From: Stictocephala bisonia
Lineage: Eukaryota; Arthropoda; Insecta; Hemiptera; Membracidae
Reading direction: 5' to 3'
Length of the DNA: 64,000 bases
Assembly: GCA_035578905.1 (NCBI GenBank)
Contig: JAQJVL010002723.1
Location: 20,252 to 84,251 of the forward strand
A model generated the notes under the pieces. It searched no databases and was not told where the DNA came from. It worked only from the letters and a program-made list of their open reading frames with translations. Of the stretch, positions 22,573-33,394 are shown one piece after another. The position numbers and the translations under genes were made by a program. How positions within the stretch are numbered: the first letter of the stretch is position 1; each line of letters begins with the position of its first letter.

Positions 22573-24160
22573 GACTGAGGGGTAGGTAGCTCACGTCATG
22601 CAGGGACTCAGCTCTAAAAAATCCTGTGACGTTAATGGTGTGTTAATGTGGCTGCTTAAACAGTGCAGCAAACACCTGGTTAAACCACTCACCAAACTAA
22701 TAAATCTATCATTTCAAACAGGAAAATTTCCTCACCTCTTAAAAACAGCAAAGGTGGTACCGATTTTCAAAAAGGGCGATCCGCACAAAACAAACAATTA
22801 TCGTCCAATTTCTATCCTTCCCAGTTTCAGTAAAATTTTTGAAAAAACATACTGGGACCGGAACAATTCGGTTTCAGGAAAAACAAATCCACTATTGATG
22901 CTGTAAACAATTTGTTAGATTCAGTTGTCGATGGTTTGGAGAGGCGAGACAAGTCTTGAGCATTTTTCTTGACCTCTCCAAGGCCTTCGATTGTGTGCAT
23001 AATGAGACATTGGTTCACCGATTGGAGTCCTGTGGCGTTCGAGGTTTGCCACTCAAGTGGCTTGTCTCCTATCTAGAGAATATAGACCAGTGTGTTGAGA
23101 TATCGAGCATTCTTTCTAAAAAAAATTAAAATTACCTATGGCGTCCCTCAGGGATCGATTCTTGTGCCTATTCTGTTTTTAGTTTACGACAACAAGCTGA
23201 ACTCAACAGTCCAAAAAGGACTTATCGTTCAATATGCGGACGATACAACTCTTTGTTTTAAGGAAAAAACCATTTAAGAACTAGAAATAACATCTTTCAT
23301 TGAATCAAATTCATGTATTCAGCATGTATTTTCTGATATTAATTTAAAAACAAACTATTCCAAATAAAATTTTATCAAATTTAGCATAAGACAACATGAT
23401 ACTTCACAATATCCTGTTGTTATGCTTGAAAATGAGCTTTTAGAGGAAACAGAATCTACTAAATTTCTAGGAATGCACCTAGACAAAGGACTGACCTGGG
23501 AAGATCATGTTGTCAGCATTTGCTTGAAGGTTACTTCAGGTATTTATGCTCTGCGTAACCTAGCTAATACCTGCACAGCTGAAGTCTTAAGAATGGCGTA
23601 CTTCGGCCTTGTCTATCCACATTTAGCCTATGGTATAAGATTGTGGGGTGGATGCTCAAAACAAAAAATGGAACGAATACTTAGGCTTAAAAAAAGCAGT
23701 TAGAATCATTGAACGACTTCCTTCTCAGGTAGGCGTCAGATTGATCAACAAGCTTCCTGAAGAGTTAAAGATGACTCTTCATCAATAACGAAACACGCTT
23801 TAAGGCTCGTTTGAAACGCCTTTTGGTGTCTAGAGCATGTTATTCGATTGACGAGTTCATGATGAGTCGCTGGGATGATCCTTTTTGAAAATAAAATGTA
23901 ATTTTTTTGCAAGGCCTGGTGTCATGGGTAAGAGAGTAAGTGTGCCATGTGAAAAAGTTTTATGATTGCAGCAGCTTATTGTTTAGAATGTCTGTGTGAC
24001 TGAAAGAAACATTTTAAAGTATTGTTATACTGTTGATACATTTTAATTCATAATATTTTAACCTATTTATTTTAATTATAATTCAATGCATAATGTTTAT
24101 ACATTTGTATTACTGACTTTTGCTATAACAATTTTATTGTTCAAACATCAATAAATATAT
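22573..24160 (+). mobile_element. 5'-truncated CR1-like retrotransposon inserted in another RT
   Basis: The plus-strand RT has LKTAKVVPIFKKGDPHKTNN then YRPISILPSFSKIFEK (22730-22845). It continues with FLDLSKAFDCVHNETLVHRL across frameshifts (22960-23020), [20 protein letters not shown] and [10 protein letters not shown] (23130-23260), and KFLGMHLDKGLTWEDHVVSI (23460-23520). AYGIRLWGG and a degraded INKLPEELK tail end near 23850. Frameshifts lie near 22850, 22960 and 23090, and stops near 23277 and 23703. A 3' UTR runs to about 24160, ending in a TTCTTCTTATTCTTA-like repeat. It separates two halves of a minus-strand RT, so it inserted later. Confidence 0.85.
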
Positions 24161-24162
24161 TC

Positions 24163-24420
24163 TTCTTATTCTTATCTCTAATTTCGTTGATGAAGATATT
24201 AAACAGGAACCAAGCAAGGAACCCTGAGGGACTCGCATCAAGAGGCGCAGAAAATTCATTGGCAAATCTAACAATAGAGAGTCTATTTCTAAGATAGCTG
24301 TCGATCCACGAGAGAAGAGGTCCAAATATATCAATCTTTGTAGCAAGAATATTGTGGCCAACTTTTTCAAAAACGTTGCTGTAGTCAAGGTATGCTGCAT
24401 CAACCTGGCAAAAAGAGTCA
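24163..24420 (-). pseudogene. Non-LTR RT, 5' portion (split copy, part 2)
   Basis: The minus strand encodes VDAAYLDYSNVFEKVGHNIL (the DFSKAFDxVxH palm block), then LSWIDSYLRNRLSIVRF, then the degenerate SPSGFLAWFLFNIFINEI (normally GVPQGSxLGPxLFxIFINDI). This is exactly the RT segment that should precede the FADD motif at about 22530, so both pieces come from one element opened by the insertion at 22573-24160. Its 5' side is truncated where the tail of the next minus-strand element begins at 24421. Confidence 0.85.
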
Positions 24421-24571
24421 AAATAAAAAAAATCTAAATCTTTATTGGACCAAATTAACAATAATAATTTGCATTAGCCAAGTCATACTACTATTAACTA
24501 AAATTAAACAGCATAGCTCGTAACATTTAATATGAGACATCACTTAACCTATATGATATGACAATCCTATG

Positions 24572-27090
24572 TCACCTTCCTGACAAAAACTCACGAACGC
24601 TGTAACAGGCAAGATTTACCAAATGGCCTTTTAGACGTTTTCTAAATTTTGATGTGTCTGACTCCAGCCTAAGAGAGAGTGGAAGTCTATTGAAAAAACA
24701 AATCCCATTATATACTGTATGGTTTTTGAAAAAATATGTGTTGTGTTTGGGGTTTGGTAGTATATTCTGATTACGGAGAGGATAAGAAGTTTTATGTGAA
24801 AAGTTAAATTTTGAAAAGTGTTGACTGACAAATGTCAACGATTCTAGGATGTAAATGGATGGTAAAGTCAATATTCATGTACTTCAAAAGATTTCTTTGC
24901 ACGATTGGCGTCTGTTCATGTTATAAATAGTCCTCACAGCCCGCTCTTGGAGTTTAAAGAGGAATAGAGTTTGTTTACTCTCGTGACCCCAAATAGGGAC
25001 AGCATATGCTAAGTGGGGATATATCAGCCCATATTATATTGCCAATAGGTCTTCACTGTTTACATAATTTTTAAGGCTACGCAACACAAATATTCCAGAA
25101 CTAACTTTCTTGGATACATATTCAATATGGTTGTGAAAATTAAGTCTCTCGTCCAATACCAATCCCAAAAACTTGACACTACTGCTAGGGTAAACTATGG
25201 TTTCGTCTATAAGAACGTTGAAATCACGCCTAGATCTCTCTGTTAGGCAAAAGTTCACCAGTTGTGTCTTTTCGGATTGACACAAAGCAAGTTTTCGTCA
25301 AACCTCTGCAGCAATTGATTGGCTTCAAAAAACGATTTTTGTTCCAGATCACGAAAATTAGAGCTGGATATTGAGAGAGAGGTATCATCTGCGAAGAGTG
25401 ACAGTTTAGTGGCTGAAGAGGATACAGGAAGATTATTTATAAGTAAAAGAAATAGTACTGGACCCAGGACGGAGCCTTGTGGTACACCCCTCACGATGGA
25501 GATCTAAGTAGAGAAGTAGTGACGCACTTGCCCAGCCTCATCCACCGCACTTATCGCCACAAACTGCCTCCTCTCTTGTAGGTATGAAGTCACCCAGTCC
25601 AAAGCCACTCCCCGAATACCCACATCGTTAATTTTTTTGTAGCAACAAGCTGTGATTGACCATATCAAACGCTTTGGTCAAATAAAAAAATATCCCAGCT
25701 GTGTAGTTCTTAGAGTCTAATTGTACTACTACATCATTAATGAAATTGAACATAGCCGTAGTTGTGGACCTCCTTTTCATAAAACCATGCTGGTTTTTTT
25801 TATATAATTTTATTTAGTTCCAGAAAGTTTCATAATCTTATCACCATTGCCTTTTCAAAGATATTTGAGAAAACAGACACCAGTGATATTAGTCTATAAC
25901 TATTACACCTCATTGTGTTGCCTTTTTTATAAACAGGTCTGACCATTGATGTCTTCAAACTCTTTGGAAATGCTCCATGTCTAAATGAAAAGTTAATTAG
26001 GTGGCACAAGGGCTTTAGTAGGTGCAGTGATACTTTTTTAATAATAAAGGCAGGAATTTCATCAGATACCGATGACTTCTTATATTTCAAACTTTTTATA
26101 ATGCTGTGTATTTCTGTCTCAGTTGTTGGAGGTAGAAAAAGAGAGTTTATACATGTTCCACCTGAGGTTATATTGGCAAATGGTCTGTTTTGATGCAATT
26201 TGTTATTGTTGCCAACACTTGAGAAGAAAGCACTAAAGGCCTCGCAAACATCTTTAGGATGAGTAATTTGTTAGCTATCAGTTTCTAGACTAATTTCTTG
26301 TAAGCATGCTTTGTTAGACTTTCTTTTCTTATTTATTATTTTCCAGACAGTTTTAGATCTGTTCTCAGATTTCTCAATTTTACGCAAAGTTTCATCTGAC
26401 TTTGATTTCCGGATCATGCGTTTATATTGATTTTTTATCTTATTGTAATGTCGACGTAAATGATGAGTCGATTCAAGATTTTTTGTTTTCTTATATAGAT
26501 AAAAAAGGAGTTCTTTAATTGCTTTAACATCATCTGTAAGTTTTATTTTCTTATGGTTGAATTTTTTAAACTTTTTAAGATTCTCTGGGAATGCCGCACT
26601 AAAATAGTATTTAACATTTGATATAAACGTGTCATATTTAGTATCCAAATCTGAAGCAGCATACATGCTATCCCAGGTCTCCTTTGAGATCAGATACTTA
26701 AATAATTGTGTATTTGAGTCAGAGTAAGATCTAACGTACTTTAATATATCTGTGGGTATCGGCTGCACATTATCAGTATTGAGTGTAACAGTTTGTGCAT
26801 AGTGATCTGACAAGCCTGATACAACAACTATACCTTCAACGTCTTTAATATTTGTGAATACATGGTCTATGAGGCTTTGAGATCCCAGGGCCTCTTTGGT
26901 ATAGTTACCGATGATGTTAAAAAGACCAAATGAAGCCATCAAAATGTTCAAAGGAAAGATCTATGTTCAGGTCACCCATAATAATGATCAGCTCGTGACG
27001 ACTTACATACTTATTCAAGCACTCAGTGACGAGATCAAAAAAGGCGTCATGTTGAGGTGAAGGTGGTCTGTATAGTGCCATTAAAAAAAT
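24572..27090 (-). pseudogene. EN-RT region of CR1-like element (left copy), broken
   Basis: From 27090 downward: MALYRPPSPQHDAFF and MGDLNIDLSFE (endonuclease), a frameshift near 26950, then SLIDHVFTN and GLSDHYAQT, the late endonuclease motifs. A TAG near 26271 is followed in the same frame by the RT N-terminus (25830-26250) with KKSSVSDEIPAFIIKK and MVRPVYKKGNTMRCNSYRLI. The palm follows, with LTKAFDMVNH (about 25670), GVPQGSVLGPVLFLLLINNL and LSLFADDTSLS (25360-25490). The thumb has FLGLVLDERLNFHNHIEYVS (25034-25285), and the C-terminal tail is at 24572-24871. Stops and frameshifts separate the blocks. The same lesions occur in the right copy, so decay preceded the duplication. Confidence 0.9.
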
Positions 27091-28134
27091 CTATTTTTCT
27101 CCAATTTTTAAAGAGACTGCTGATAGTTCACAGACCCCCTCCATAACAAACTCTCTACAATCGAGTGCTTCACACTTTACACTAGGCTTAGCCCATATGC
27201 CAGCACCACCTCCCTTTGAATGAGACCTACAGAAGGATGTTATACATTGGAACTCGTTTAGTGTGGAGTTAGTTACTTCATGGGATTTTAGGAAGTGTTC
27301 AGTAACACATATAAGATCTGGAGATTCTTCATCTATAAACACCTCAAACTCCTCAGTTTCATTTATTAGGCCTCTTATATTTTGTTGCCTCTCGAGATAA
27401 TGTGTCCAAGGGACTCCGGGATGTTTTTTGGCTCCCCCTAAAAAATATTTGTTGGAAAAAGTACGGGTCATAGAGCTTCGATCTGAATTTTTATAAGGAT
27501 GATGGATTGCGTGAGTAAAAACAGAGGGGGAGTCCAGATAAATGTTTTCTGACGAAGGCATAATTGAATTAATGGAATTATGGGATATCTTATGATCAAG
27601 TTGAATATTAAGGGTCCTGAGAATCAAGTTGGCTAAATGGTTCTTACCTCTAGAATTAAGATAAAGTCCATGACGTGTAAACAAAGAGCGTGGTAGGGAA
27701 TCCAAAGAGATAAATGATACATGCTCGTGTCGACTAGCCAAGGAGCTTAAACCACTGTTTATGTGGGACACTCCTGAATTCAAATAAGGGCGATCGTGTC
27801 TGTGGGGCAAGCCAAACAACAGGCCTCTAAGACCCAACACCTCTCCAAGAAAGTTATCCAGCTCTTTATTAAAACTGTTACAGCGTCCGGTATCTTCAAC
27901 ATTATTTGTGCCACCAATAATCATTATCACATCATCATTACATAACTTAAGGAGATTTACACTTAGAATTATCTGCTGCATACGAGCATTAAGTTTGACA
28001 GTGCCCGAGACTTTGAATTTACTATTTAGCTTCTTACTCAAAATACCAGATAATGTGCACCCATGGCTATCACTGATAATTTCTATGTGCGCTATGCTTA
28101 GTCTCTCAGTGTTTTTAAAGGCAGGAGTGACCAT
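27091..28134 (-). pseudogene. SGNH esterase-like domain fused to endonuclease N-terminus (left copy)
   Basis: A 347-codon frame from ATG at 28134. Residues about 15-175 form an SGNH/GDSL-like hydrolase: ISDSHGCTLS (nucleophile Ser, block I), MIIGGTNNVEDT (Asn, block III) and LYLNSRGKNHLANLI (His, block V). From about residue 245 the sequence becomes the start of an apurinic-type endonuclease, LERQQNIRGLINETEEFEVF then SPDLICVTEHFL. No stop or start lies between, so esterase and endonuclease were one polypeptide here. The frame ends at a TAG (27091-27093) in the middle of the endonuclease and reads on in frame, so the stop is a lesion. Esterase domains are known from ORF1 of CR1/L2-type elements; direct fusion to EN is less usual. 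Confidence 0.8.
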
Positions 28135-28185
28135 AAATTTATTTTTTATTTTCGGAACCTTCTTACTCTTAGGAAGGAGTTTTTT

Positions 28186-29560
28186 TTATTGTTTTTGTGA
28201 GGTTTTGGAGAGAGTTTTAGGTTTTTCTGGAGGTATGATGCTATATGAAGGAGCTGTGTCAGAACTTTGGTGGTCAAGGGTAGAAAACCTATTGGATGTG
28301 CTTACATGTAAGGTACTTTGGATGGGTGATTTAACTATCATATTACACTTCTCGTGTTTGACCACTTTCCAACGATTACAATCTACTTTTCTTACAGTTA
28401 ACGAAAGATCACTAGAGGTACTCTTAATTCTACTAACATTGGAAGTTTTACAAGTTTCGTTTGTTATGTCGTCAACAAACTGTGGTATCTTAACATGGTC
28501 ATTTCTATCAGTGACTATGATACATTTTTTGAACCACCTTTCAAAGTCAATTGAGTTGTTGTTTGTTGAACAATAGAAGTACAATAACATTTTTGCATTA
28601 ATAAGCACATTCAACACACACTCAAAAGCATTGTTTTGTTGATAACAAGTCATAGATTGAAAAGAAAAATTTAGGTTTATTGCTAGGGTTTTAGCAAACA
28701 TTTCATTTGTATTATTTAAAGAGTCAAGATGATATGCTGTTTTTTTTTTTTTTTTTTTTTGTAACATCACAAAACAAAAGACTCCAATGTGAGCCACCAT
28801 CATGATCTAATTTTTCGTTAACAATGTTCACATTGACCTTAACATATGAACCTTTACTATTACTAACACAGAACAAAGCATATTTGAAGTTATGCAACTT
28901 GAGCTCCGAGAGCTGAATATTTATATCTCGGCTAGAACCCAACTTAAGGATCTCACTGACAGACGGCCCAATGATCAAAGTTTTGGACTGGGTGGCTAAG
29001 GAGTGATTGTCAAAGGAGGAGAAGTAGGTTTGCAGGATTGAGTCGTCAAACCATCTTCCAGTGCTCACATCCTCATATACCCTACAATGTGACATTTCAC
29101 TTTCTAATTTATTGGAAAGTAAATTATTCATTGCAAGGGCCTTGTCAAGTCTACTCACTAAAATGCTAGAGTTTTTCTCTAGCTGAGAGATTTTTTTCTT
29201 AAGAATATATGTTTCATTATGATTAGGTGTTAGCAATAAGTCAGACTCACTATTTGAATGATCGTCATAATTTAAACTAGCACCAAGTAATGAATTTTCT
29301 ACATTTGATTTGCTAATTTGAGATTTTAGATCGGCAATTTTATGTTTTAATAACTCTACTTCACTAGTTAGTAACAGATTTTTCTCAATTACAGAGTCTT
29401 GTATTTGAAACGAATTATCAAGCTCTGCACGGTTTTCCTTTTTTAATGCTTCAAGGTAGGAATCTAATTCTAAATGTTTACAATACAATTCATAATTTTT
29501 CTGGATAAGACACTTATTTTTTTCATGCAAAGCACCTACAATTTTTAAAAAATTAGACAT
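28186..29560 (-). pseudogene. ORF1: coiled coil plus Ulp1-like cysteine protease (left copy)
   Basis: Start ATG at 29560. Residues about 1-170 are heptad-rich (EVELLKHKIADLKSQISKS, ILKKKISQLEKNSSILVSRL), suggesting oligomerisation. From about residue 180 the sequence resembles C48/Ulp1 proteases: GGRxxD-like start GRWFDDSILQTYFSSF, HDGGSHWSLLFCDV with the catalytic His, then YHLDSLNNTN with the Asp. CYQQNNAFECVLNV follows with the oxyanion Gln and catalytic Cys. A run of 21 A (minus strand, 28740-28760) puts His and Asp/Cys parts in different frames. The C-terminal tail is Ser/Thr/Lys-rich and ends at 28186. A 17-codon basic linker, in frame after the TAA, joins it to the esterase ORF. Confidence 0.75.
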
Positions 29561-29563
29561 TTT

Positions 29564-29692
29564 TTAAATCAAACAGCTAAAATCAATATCAGTGTAATTA
29601 CTCAAAAATGTATTAATAAATGAGGTTAGTTCAATCAAAACTCTTTCCGTATCAGCATCAAAGTTGACATTTTCAAACATATTAAGATCCAT
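29564..29692 (-). CDS. 42-codon leader ORF upstream of ORF1 (left copy)
   Basis: MDLNMFENVNFDADTERVLI and 22 further residues, ending with TAA at 29564-29566. The ORF1 ATG at 29560 follows one codon later in the same frame. It is acidic and hydrophobic with no recognised domain. It may be a true upstream ORF controlling ORF1 translation, or the former N-terminus of ORF1 cut off by a single stop. The inverted copy keeps both the frame and the stop. Confidence 0.5.
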   Translation of the reverse strand: MDLNMFENVNFDADTERVLIELTSFINTFLSNYTDIDFSCLI

Positions 29693-30194
29693 AATTAATA
29701 AAATATAATGAACATATACGTGGGCCCTTATAGTAGATTGAATATAAAATTATAAATACATAAGGGTGCATATATCCCCCCCCCCCTTAAAAGTCCAATT
29801 CACGGGTTATTGCGGCACCGAGATCCCAGAAGACAGGAAATGAATGCTGTGTGTGCGCCGAGTGGTTTGGAAATATCCAGGGCTTCCTGGTTCCTGCAGA
29901 TTAGTGACGGCTACCAATATGTTAAATTGTCGTGCGTATGGCGTCACAGTCTGATACGGTGTTGGTGGCGTGGGATTCAGCTGCGAGCAGGTCAATCTGC
30001 TGTTTTTAGGTTGGCAATAAGAATCAGCTGACCAGCGTGCAGCACAGAACGCGTGTGGCCGGTTGACCAGTGTTCTAGGTCCCATATTGAGTTGTGGTGG
30101 GGGTTCCCTCCAACCCTATGGCGGGAATTGATGGATGAGTGAGTGATGTCGTCATTGTCGTCTGCTTTACAGATCAGAATTGTTTTATGTAAAT

Positions 30195-30345
30195 GTGTTA
30201 AATACAATATTTAAATAATTAACTGTTACAGTAAGTATTATAATCAATTAAATTCGTTTTGTTGTTTTTTGTAATTTTGTTAAATGCAATGATATTTAAA
30301 TAATTAACTGTTACAGTAAGTATTATAATCAATTAATTTCTTATC
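30195..30345. repeat. Tandem duplication, about 85-95 bp (left arm; mirrored at 31185-31335)
   Basis: ATTTAAATAATTAACTGTTA then CAGTAAGTATTATAATCAAT occurs twice in a row, and again as its complement in the right arm. Confidence 0.85.
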
Positions 30346-30559
30346 ACTATCTTTAAAGAATGTTAAACAAAACTATCATTATGAATATAACATAAAGTAC
30401 TTATCTGTATTTACTCCTGTCAGTTATGTTTAAAGGCCTCAAACTCTAACTTTAATCAGAAAGTTTCAATTTAAATAAAGTTTATATTCCATAGTATGGG
30501 CGAAACGACTGGTCATCTTGTAAATATTGTAAATAGTACCTTGACGCGGTTGTCACCGG

Positions 30560-30800
30560 AAACTGTAGATTCTAGTTATGACACCGGCCGCTTAAGCCTA
30601 AGTTCTAAGATTAAATGGAATGTATTTACATCAGTTTCATACAGCAAGACTTTGAGAACTTTATACATTTCTTCTTGCTTGGCTTTATTTTTTATTTTTG
30701 AGATAATATTTTTCCTCCAAGCTTTTAGCACATGCCAAGAGCAAAATATTCTCATATTTGCTGGGCCCATTGTTTTATACCATGGCATAGGCCACGTCAA
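30560..30800 (-). pseudogene. MULE-type transposase fragment in the palindrome spacer
   Basis: The minus strand encodes about 74 residues with IFCSWHVLKAWRKNIISKI and MYKVLKVLLYETDVNTFHLI. The C-x-WHV-x-x-AWRKN-L motif followed by L..LL.ETDV..F is characteristic of a MULE/Mutator-like DDE transposase family widespread in insects. Only this part of the catalytic domain is present, ending at a stop near 30576. An overlapping plus-strand frame at 30496-30804 has no such motif and is taken as its shadow. The fragment is single-copy here and is flanked by the two arms. It may be what remains of the locus next to which the duplication formed. Confidence 0.7.
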
Positions 30801-31833
30801 TTAATTAATTACAATATATGTGAATCCTTGCATTGAATAATTTGTAGACACATTATACATAAACACAACTAAATAAATAATGTGGCAATAACAGCGATAA
30901 AATTTAAAATATTTAAGACGATAGATAGATTAAAAAATACGGTACAGCAAAAACAGTATTGTAATTATTGCTATTCAGTGTTTAATGAGTTTGTCACCAT
31001 AATTTACAAAATGAAACACTTTTAATGTCTGTAGACTATGGAATATAAACTTTATTTAAATTGAAACTTTCTGATTAAAGTTAGAGTTTGAGGCCTTTAA
31101 ACATAACTGACAGGAGTAAATACAGATAAGTACTTTATGTTATATTCATAATGATAGTTTTGTTTAACATTCTTTAAAGATAGTGATAAGAAATTAATTG
31201 ATTATAATACTTACTGTAACAGTTAATTATTTAAATATCATTGCATTTAACACAATTACAAAAAACAACAAAACGAATTTAATTGATTATAATACTTACT
31301 GTAACAGTTAATTATTTAAATATTGTATTTAACACATTTACATAAAACAATTCTGATCTCTAAAGCAGACGACAATGACGACATCACTCACTCATCCATC
31401 AATTCCCGCCTTAGGGTTGGAGGGAACCCCCACCACAACTCAATATGGGACCTAGAACACTGGTCAACCGGCCACACGCGTTCTGTGCTGCACGCTGGTC
31501 AGCTGATTCTTATTGCCAACCTAAAAACAGCAGATTGACCTGCTCGCAGCTGAATCCCACGCCACCAACACCGTATCAGACTGTGACGCCATACGCACGA
31601 CAATTTAACATATTGGTAGCCGTCACTAATCTGCAGGAACCAGGAAGCCCTGGATATTTCCAAACCACTCGGCGCACACACAGCATTTCCTGTCTTCTGG
31701 GATCTCGGTGCCGCAATAACCCGTGGATTGGACTTTTAAGGGGGGGGGGGATATATGCACCCTTATGTATTTATAATTTTATATTCAATCTACTATAAGG
31801 GCCCACGTATATGTTCATTATATTTTATTAATT

Positions 31834-31962
31834 ATGGATCTTAATATGTTTGAAAATGTCAACTTTGATGCTGATACGGAAAGAGTTTTGATTGAACTAA
31901 CCTCAGTTATTAATACATTTTTGAGTAATTACAGTGATATTGATTTTAGCTGTTTGATTTAA
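31834..31962 (+). CDS. 42-codon leader ORF (right copy)
   Basis: Same leader frame as 29564-29692, with stop TAA at 31960-31962, followed by AAA and the ORF1 ATG at 31966. The second copy is not independent support because the arms are duplicates. Confidence 0.5.
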   Translation: MDLNMFENVNFDADTERVLIELTSVINTFLSNYSDIDFSCLI

Positions 31963-31965
31963 AAA

Positions 31966-33343
31966 ATGTCTAATTTGTTCAAAATTGTAGGTGCTTTGCA
32001 TGAAAAAAATAAGTGTCTTATCCAGAAAAATTATGAATTGTATTGTAAACATTTAGAATTAGATTCCTACCTTGAAGCATTAAAAAAGGAAAAACGTGCA
32101 GAGCTTGATAATTCGTTTCAAATACAAGACTCTGTAATTGAGAAAAATCTGTTACTAACTAGTGAAGTAGAGTTATTAAAACATAAAATTGCCGATCTAA
32201 AATCTCAAATTAGCAAATCAAATGTAGAAAATTCATTACTTGGTGCTAGTTTAAATTATGACGATCATTCAAATAGTGAGTCTGACTTATTGCTAACACC
32301 TAATCATAATGAAACATATATTCTTAAGAAAAAAATCTCTCAGCTAGAGAAAAACTCTAGCATTTTAGTGAGTAGACTTGACAAGGCCCTTGCAATGAAT
32401 AATTTACTTTCCAATAAATTAGAAAGTGAAATGTCACATTGTAGGGTATCTGAGGATGTGAGCACTGGAAGATGGTTTGACGACTCAATCCTGCAAACCT
32501 ACTTCTCCTCCTTTGACAATCACTCCTTAGCCACCCAGTCCAAAACTTTGATCATTGGGCCGTCTGTCAGTGAGATCCTTAAGTTGGGTTCTAGCCGAGA
32601 TATAAATATTCAGCTCTCGGAGCTCAAGTTGCATAACTTCAAATATGCTTTGTTCTGTGTTAGTAATATTAAAGGTTCATATGTTAAGGTCAATGTGAAC
32701 ATTGTTAACGAAAAATTAGATCATGATGGTGGCTCACATTGGAGTCTTTTGTTTTGTGATGTTACAAAAAAAAAAAAAAAAAAAAAAAACAGCATATCAT
32801 CTTGACTTTTTAAATAATACAAATGAAATGTTTGCTAAAACCCTAGCAATAAACCTAAATTTTTCTTTTCAATCTATGACTTGTTATCAACAAAACAATG
32901 CTTTTGAGTGTGTGTTGAATGTGCTTATTAATGCAAAAATGTTATTGTACTTCTATTGTTCAACAAACAACAACTCAATTGACTTTGAAAGGTGGTTCAA
33001 AAAATGTATCATAGTCACTGATAGAAATGACCATGTTAAGATACCACAGTTTGTTGACGACATAACAAACGAAACTTGTAAAACTTCCAATGTTAGTAGA
33101 ATTAAGAGTACCTCTAGTGATCTTTCGTTAACTGTAAGAAAAGTAGATTGTAATCGTTGGAAAGTGGTCAAACACGAGAAGTGTAATATGATAGTTAAAT
33201 CACCCATCCAAAGTACCTTACATGTAAGCACATCCAATAGGTTTTCTACCCTTGACCACCAAAGTTCTGACACAGCTCCTTCATATAGCATCATACCTCC
33301 AGAAAAACCTAAAACTCTCTCCAAAACCTCACAAAAACAATAA
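31966..33343 (+). pseudogene. ORF1: coiled coil plus Ulp1-like protease (right copy)
   Basis: Counterpart of 28186-29560. The N-terminal frame 31966-32805 holds the coiled coil and the SHWSLL His motif. The C-terminal frame to 33343 holds the YHLDFLNNTN Asp motif and QQNNAFECVLNV with the putative Cys. The A run at 32766-32789 is 24 long here against 21 in the left copy, so the two differ by exactly one codon and the frame offset is unchanged. Substitutions relative to the left copy include K for N near residue 42 and F for S in the Asp motif. After the TAA at 33341-33343, 17 in-frame basic codons lead to the ATG of the next frame. Confidence 0.75.
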
Positions 33344-33394
33344 AAAAAACTCCTTCCTAAGAGTAAGAAGGTTCCGAAAATAAAAAATAAATTT

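Larger units (their letters stand above)
24421..30200 (-). mobile_element. CR1-like non-LTR retrotransposon, near full length (left copy)
   Basis: The 3' end is at 24421, where the plus strand reads AAATAAAAAAAATCTAAATC. Going 5' on the minus strand come a 3' UTR, RT, endonuclease, SGNH esterase-like domain, Ulp1-like protease, coiled coil, a 42-codon leader frame and a long 5' leader with a C run at about 29777-29789. The 5' boundary is uncertain, about 30.1-30.2 kb, because the duplicated arm continues past it. All recognisable ORFs are broken. A right-hand inverted copy lies at 31035-36250 and lacks the 3' end. Confidence 0.85.

Noticed and set aside
30496..30804. 102-codon plus-strand frame in the palindrome spacer
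   Set aside because: It overlaps the minus-strand MULE-type motif, which has clear family similarity. The plus frame has none.
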